Origin: an uncultured Oscillospiraceae bacterium
Lineage (GTDB): Bacteria; Bacillota; Clostridia; UBA1381
Direction of reading: 5' to 3'
Assembly (NCBI GenBank): GCA_946531785.1
Contig: CAMNAT010000041.1
Coordinates: 1 to 11,028, forward strand
Length of the DNA: 11,028 bases
Shown here: positions 7,856 through 11,028 of the stretch, piece by piece
Position numbering within the stretch: the stretch's first letter is position 1
Layout: every line of letters starts with the position of its first letter
The notes under the pieces: generated by a model
Told to the model about the DNA's origin: nothing
What the model saw: only the letters and a program-made list of their open reading frames with translations
Databases searched by the model: none
Program-made: the position numbers and the translations under genes

Positions 7856-9715
7856 ATGGACAAGCTGAAGATGAACCGAGCGGGAACATATTCATACTGC
7901 GGGATAGCTGACCGAATGGCGAGGCTTGTCCAAAGCGGACAACTGAAGGATAGACTGCTTTGGACAATGCTCACAGATCAGTTTGTCGGGGCTGCCGACG
8001 CGCATGACATGGGCTGGCGTGGCGAGTTCTGGGGCAAGCTTATGCGCGGTGCATGTATGACATATATTTATACAAGAGATGCGGAGTTGTATGATCTGCT
8101 TGAGAACTCTGTTCGTGATATGCTTGAAAATGCGGATGTTCACGGCAGATTTTCCACTTACAGTATAGTTAACGAGTTTAACGGATGGGATGTGTGGACA
8201 AGAAAATATGTGCTTTTAGGCTTTTTGAGCTTTTTTGAGATATGCAAGGATGAAGGACTTAAAAAATGTATTCTAAGTTCCATGAAAGGTCATCTTGATT
8301 ATATTATCTTATATATAGGCAAGGGCAAGCTTGAAATATATGATACTTCGCCTGTATGGCAGGGGGTGAATTCAGCCTCAATTTTAGAGCCTGTCGTTAT
8401 GTTGTATAACCTGACGGGAGAAATGACATATCTCGATTTTGCTGGATACATAGTAGATAGCGGCGGCGCAAAGGAATTCAATGTTTTTGAGACGGCATAT
8501 GAAAACAAAATAATGCCGGGTGAATATCCTGTGCGCAAGGCGTATGAGCTTATGTCATGCTTTGAGGGGCTGATAGAGTATTACAAAGTCACGGGAGAAG
8601 AAAAATGGAGGATTGCGTCAGAGAATTTTGTAAAAGCTGTGATCGACACTGAAATAACAGCGGCGGGCGGCGCGGGCTGTGAACATGAGTGCTTTAATGG
8701 TTCGCGGCTGATGCAGACCTTCAGCAAATATGATGGACTTATGCAGGAGACATGTGTAACTGTCACTTGGATGAAGCTATGTTATAAACTGCTCTGTCTT
8801 ACGGGGAATAGTATGTATGCCGACGAGATAGAGAGGTCGGCATATAACGCGCTGTATGGTGCAGTCAATACCCTTGGCAGCGTAAACAATAATGATACTG
8901 TTTTTGATATGAAATGGTTCAGGGATGTGTATGATGTCCATATAAAAAAATATGGTCCTCAGATGTTTGACAGCTACAGTCCGCTGATAAAGGGCACAAG
9001 GGGGCGTGCTGTAGGAGGATTCAGACCTATGCGCGATAACAGCGCCTTCTGCGGATGCTGCATTGCTATCGGCGCAGCGGGTACTGCCTTGGTGCCGAAC
9101 ATAGCGGTAATGGAAGCTGAGAATGGTTTTGTGTTTAATTTTTACATGACTGGAGTATACAGATCGGGCGACTTTGAAATGCATATCAGATCAGACTATC
9201 CTTTTGGAACAAAAGTGGAAATCTGCATCAAAGGCAATATGCGTAAGGAGATAAGGCTGCGGCGACCATATTTCTCAAACCGGTTTTCAGTCACTATAAA
9301 TGACCGATGTGTCAGCTATGAAATGGATAACGGGTATGCTGTGATATCCTGCGATTGGTGTGACAAGGACAAGATAAATATAGAACTTGATATGAACCCG
9401 AGGGTGATGCATGGGGGAGCGAATACAGATGATAAAAGCAGTGAAGATCATGCGGCATTTATGTATGGTCCCCTGCTTCTTGCTCTTGATGCCCGTATTT
9501 CGGAAGTAGGAGGGGAAATAGCGGTATGCGATGATAATGTTTCTATAAAATCTATAGGCATGCACGCAACCGAGGATATGCATATATTTGAAGTCGGTGC
9601 CGGCAAACAACGCATGATAATGACAGATTATGCTTCGGCAGGAAAGACATGGGGCACAGGGTCGGAAATGGAGGCATGGATCAAAACAAAGAGAAAGGAC
9701 AGTAAATGCTTATGA
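7856..9715 (+). CDS. GH127-type (DUF1680) glycosidase, probable beta-L-arabinofuranosidase
   Basis: This 619-residue protein has the length and layout of GH127: an (alpha/alpha)6 barrel followed by beta-sandwich domains. Characterised members remove terminal beta-L-arabinofuranose by a cysteine nucleophile held at a zinc-thiolate site. The ligands seen here are E298 and C300 (QETC) and C401-C402 (FCGCC, with C399 also present). They match Glu338, Cys340, Cys417 and Cys418 of HypBA1, so C401 is the predicted nucleophile. E278 (HECF) is a plausible acid/base aligned with HypBA1 Glu322. The C-terminal FMYGPLLLALDA segment is typical of the family. There is no signal peptide or membrane segment, so it should be cytoplasmic. 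The start is supported by AGGGA at 7846-7850, five bases before the ATG. The usual CCPPN motif is absent, which places it in a divergent branch, so substrate assignment is less sure than family assignment. Confidence 0.9.
   Translation: MDKLKMNRAGTYSYCGIADRMARLVQSGQLKDRLLWTMLTDQFVGAADAHDMGWRGEFWGKLMRGACMTYIYTRDAELYDLLENSVRDMLENADVHGRFSTYSIVNEFNGWDVWTRKYVLLGFLSFFEICKDEGLKKCILSSMKGHLDYIILYIGKGKLEIYDTSPVWQGVNSASILEPVVMLYNLTGEMTYLDFAGYIVDSGGAKEFNVFETAYENKIMPGEYPVRKAYELMSCFEGLIEYYKVTGEEKWRIASENFVKAVIDTEITAAGGAGCEHECFNGSRLMQTFSKYDGLMQETCVTVTWMKLCYKLLCLTGNSMYADEIERSAYNALYGAVNTLGSVNNNDTVFDMKWFRDVYDVHIKKYGPQMFDSYSPLIKGTRGRAVGGFRPMRDNSAFCGCCIAIGAAGTALVPNIAVMEAENGFVFNFYMTGVYRSGDFEMHIRSDYPFGTKVEICIKGNMRKEIRLRRPYFSNRFSVTINDRCVSYEMDNGYAVISCDWCDKDKINIELDMNPRVMHGGANTDDKSSEDHAAFMYGPLLLALDARISEVGGEIAVCDDNVSIKSIGMHATEDMHIFEVGAGKQRMIMTDYASAGKTWGTGSEMEAWIKTKRKDSKCL
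9694..9714 (+). promoter_or_regulatory. Ribosome binding site and two candidate overlapping starts
   Basis: AAAGGA at 9694-9699 lies in the end of the GH127 gene, 6 bases from ATG 9706 and 12 from ATG 9712. Spacing favours 9706. The second ATG forms an ATGA overlap with the GH127 stop (9713-9715), a classic coupling arrangement, and would give a protein two residues shorter (MKKYDV). Either start leaves the family domain intact. Confidence 0.6.
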
Positions 9716-10812
9716 AGAAGTATGATGTAGCTGCGTATGTATGGCCCGCGTATACAGGTGATGAGCCCAGGGCAAGGATTTTTTGGGAGGAAGAGATAGG
9801 CGAATGGCAGACAGTGAAAAATTCCGCACCTAAGGCACCTGATTATTTCTGGAACAGAAAGCCGCTTTGGGGTTATGTAAATGAGGCTGATCCATATGTT
9901 ATGGAGATGCAGATCAAGGCTGCATTGGATCATGGAGTTAATGTGTTCATCTATGATTGGTACTGGTATGATAAGAGACCGTTTTTGGAAAATTGTCTGA
10001 ATGACGGTTTTTTAAAGGCATCGAATTGTAAAGATATGCAGTTTTATATTATGTGGGCAAATCATGATGTGAATCATACATGGGATATACGCAACTCGGA
10101 TTCAAACAATTCGCTTATTTGGACAGGAGCTGTTGATCTTAATGAGTTCAAAACGATCGGCAGGCGCTGGATAGAAAAATACTTTTTAAGAGAAAACTAT
10201 TATAAAATATCCGGTAAACCGGTAATCAGTATTTATGATCTCTATAACTTCATATCCGGCATGGGAAGTGTGGATAATGCTGCGAAGGCTATGCGCTGGC
10301 TTGATGAAGAGGCGAAGGCTGCCGGACTTGCCGGAGTTCATTTTCAATACATATGTATGGATAAACTTGTTGCAAATGTTTCAGGCGTGGATAGAGAGCA
10401 TACGGAAATCAATGACGAGCTGATATGCAGATTGGGCTTCTTATCAATAACACATTATCAGTATGTTCATTTCACTGATATAGACAGAGATTATTGCGCA
10501 ATAATTAAGGATGTGGAGCGGGAATGGGAACGAGTAGAGCAGAAATACAGTATCACATATTATCCGCATGTTTCAATAGGATGGGATAACAATCCGAGAT
10601 TTAAGGGGTTCAGACCAGGTATTGTGAAGAATAACACCCCAAAGGAGATAGAAAAAGCACTTAGATCCGCTAAGTCTTTTGCAGATAAACAGAATGTGTC
10701 GCTTATAACGATTAACAGTTGGAATGAGTGGACAGAAACGAGCTATCTTCAGCCGGATAATGTTAATGGGTATGGCTATCTTGAGACGGTGAAAAGGGTT
10801 TTTACAGAGTAG
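9706..10812 (+). CDS. GH99-like/WbsX-family protein, probable cytoplasmic glycosidase
   Basis: This 368-residue protein matches the WbsX/GH99-like TIM-barrel family throughout. It opens with YDVAAYVWPAY (6-16), continues with a retained family segment LWGYVNEADP (54-63) and FIYDWYWYD (81-89), then KPVISIYD (171-178), and ends with NSWNEWTETSYLQPD (337-351). The E341-x-x-E344 pair has the same spacing as the catalytic glutamates of bacterial GH99 endomannosidases (E333/E336 in one characterised member). WbsX proteins are often labelled glycosyltransferases, but here the gene sits between glycosidase genes in what looks like a catabolic operon. No signal peptide is seen, so a cytoplasmic role on imported oligosaccharide is likely. 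It overlaps the GH127 gene by 10 bases. Substrate and exact reaction cannot be read from the sequence. Confidence 0.88.
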   Translation: MLMKKYDVAAYVWPAYTGDEPRARIFWEEEIGEWQTVKNSAPKAPDYFWNRKPLWGYVNEADPYVMEMQIKAALDHGVNVFIYDWYWYDKRPFLENCLNDGFLKASNCKDMQFYIMWANHDVNHTWDIRNSDSNNSLIWTGAVDLNEFKTIGRRWIEKYFLRENYYKISGKPVISIYDLYNFISGMGSVDNAAKAMRWLDEEAKAAGLAGVHFQYICMDKLVANVSGVDREHTEINDELICRLGFLSITHYQYVHFTDIDRDYCAIIKDVEREWERVEQKYSITYYPHVSIGWDNNPRFKGFRPGIVKNNTPKEIEKALRSAKSFADKQNVSLITINSWNEWTETSYLQPDNVNGYGYLETVKRVFTE

Positions 10813-10823
10813 GGGCAAGCATA

Positions 10824-11028
10824 ATGGACAAGTGTGTAATAAAAACCAAAGAATCAGCAAAACAAATACCGGCTGTTCACAGACCTATCCCATTTTGGAG
10901 CTGGAACGAAAGACTGGGGCTTGCAGAAACAGCAGAGCAAGTGCATATGATGCATAAGGCGGGAATTGGAGGCTTTTTTATGCACGCGCGCGGCGGGTTG
11001 CAAACAGAGTATATGGGTGAAGAATGGT
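10824..11028 (+). CDS. N-terminal fragment of a probable TIM-barrel glycoside hydrolase (GH106-like), cut by the window
   Basis: The frame is open from ATG 10824 to the right edge, giving 68 codons. AGGGG at 10811-10815, 8 bases upstream, supports this start. After about 20 residues come RPIPFWSWNERL, then an amphipathic helix (TAEQVHMMHKAGIGG) and FFMHARGGLQTEYMGEEW. The order W-S-W-N, helix, G-I-G-G-F-F-M-H-A-R-G-G-L is the beta1/alpha1/beta2 start of a family of bacterial glycosidase-like proteins that I associate with GH106 alpha-L-rhamnosidases and relatives. No signal peptide is visible, which suggests a cytoplasmic enzyme like its two upstream neighbours. The catalytic residues lie beyond the window, so the family is provisional and activity cannot be judged. 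Confidence 0.75.
   Translation, partial: MDKCVIKTKESAKQIPAVHRPIPFWSWNERLGLAETAEQVHMMHKAGIGGFFMHARGGLQTEYMGEEW

Overview
The window is one stretch of tightly packed plus-strand genes from a carbohydrate-degrading bacterium. Two features point to a monoderm Bacillota, most likely an uncultured fibre-degrading member of Clostridia: the moderate-to-low GC content with many ATA (Ile) and AGA/AGG (Arg) codons, and a 1760-residue secreted protein carrying S-layer-homology (SLH) domains. The taxonomic call is inference. No ribosomal RNA, tRNA or housekeeping gene is present to anchor it.

Layout: (1) 2-2551, the 3' part of a heparinase II/III-like polysaccharide lyase whose reading frame is already open at the left edge. 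(2) 2556-7838, a very large exported SLH protein with a lectin-like N-terminal domain, an Ig-like domain, a helical region, a Pro/Thr/Ala linker, three clear SLH repeats, a second degenerate SLH tract and about 680 residues of unassigned beta-rich sequence. (3) 7856-9715, a GH127-type (DUF1680) glycosidase with the Glu/Cys zinc-thiolate residues of beta-L-arabinofuranosidases. (4) 9706-10812, a GH99-like/WbsX-family protein with an E-x-x-E pair. (5) 10824 to the right edge, the first 68 codons of another probable TIM-barrel glycoside hydrolase, possibly GH106-like.

The gaps between genes are 4, 17, -10 and 11 bases. I see no terminator or promoter between them, so they probably form one operon and both ends run out of the window. 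No gene-free stretch exceeds 20 bases. No mobile element, CRISPR array, RNA gene, transporter or regulator was seen.

How the genes may work together (inference): the lyase and the SLH protein would act outside the cell, where polymer is bound and cut at the surface. The three following enzymes lack export signals and would finish the oligosaccharides in the cytoplasm. A lyase for uronic-acid-containing chains, a GH127 enzyme and a GH106-like enzyme together suggest a plant polysaccharide rich in uronate, arabinose and rhamnose, such as rhamnogalacturonan or an arabinogalactan, but the sequence does not prove the substrate. The least ordinary points are an N-terminal beta-sandwich domain shared by the first two proteins, the doubled SLH tract with its large unassigned C-terminal region, and a WbsX protein whose setting argues for hydrolysis rather than glycosyl transfer.
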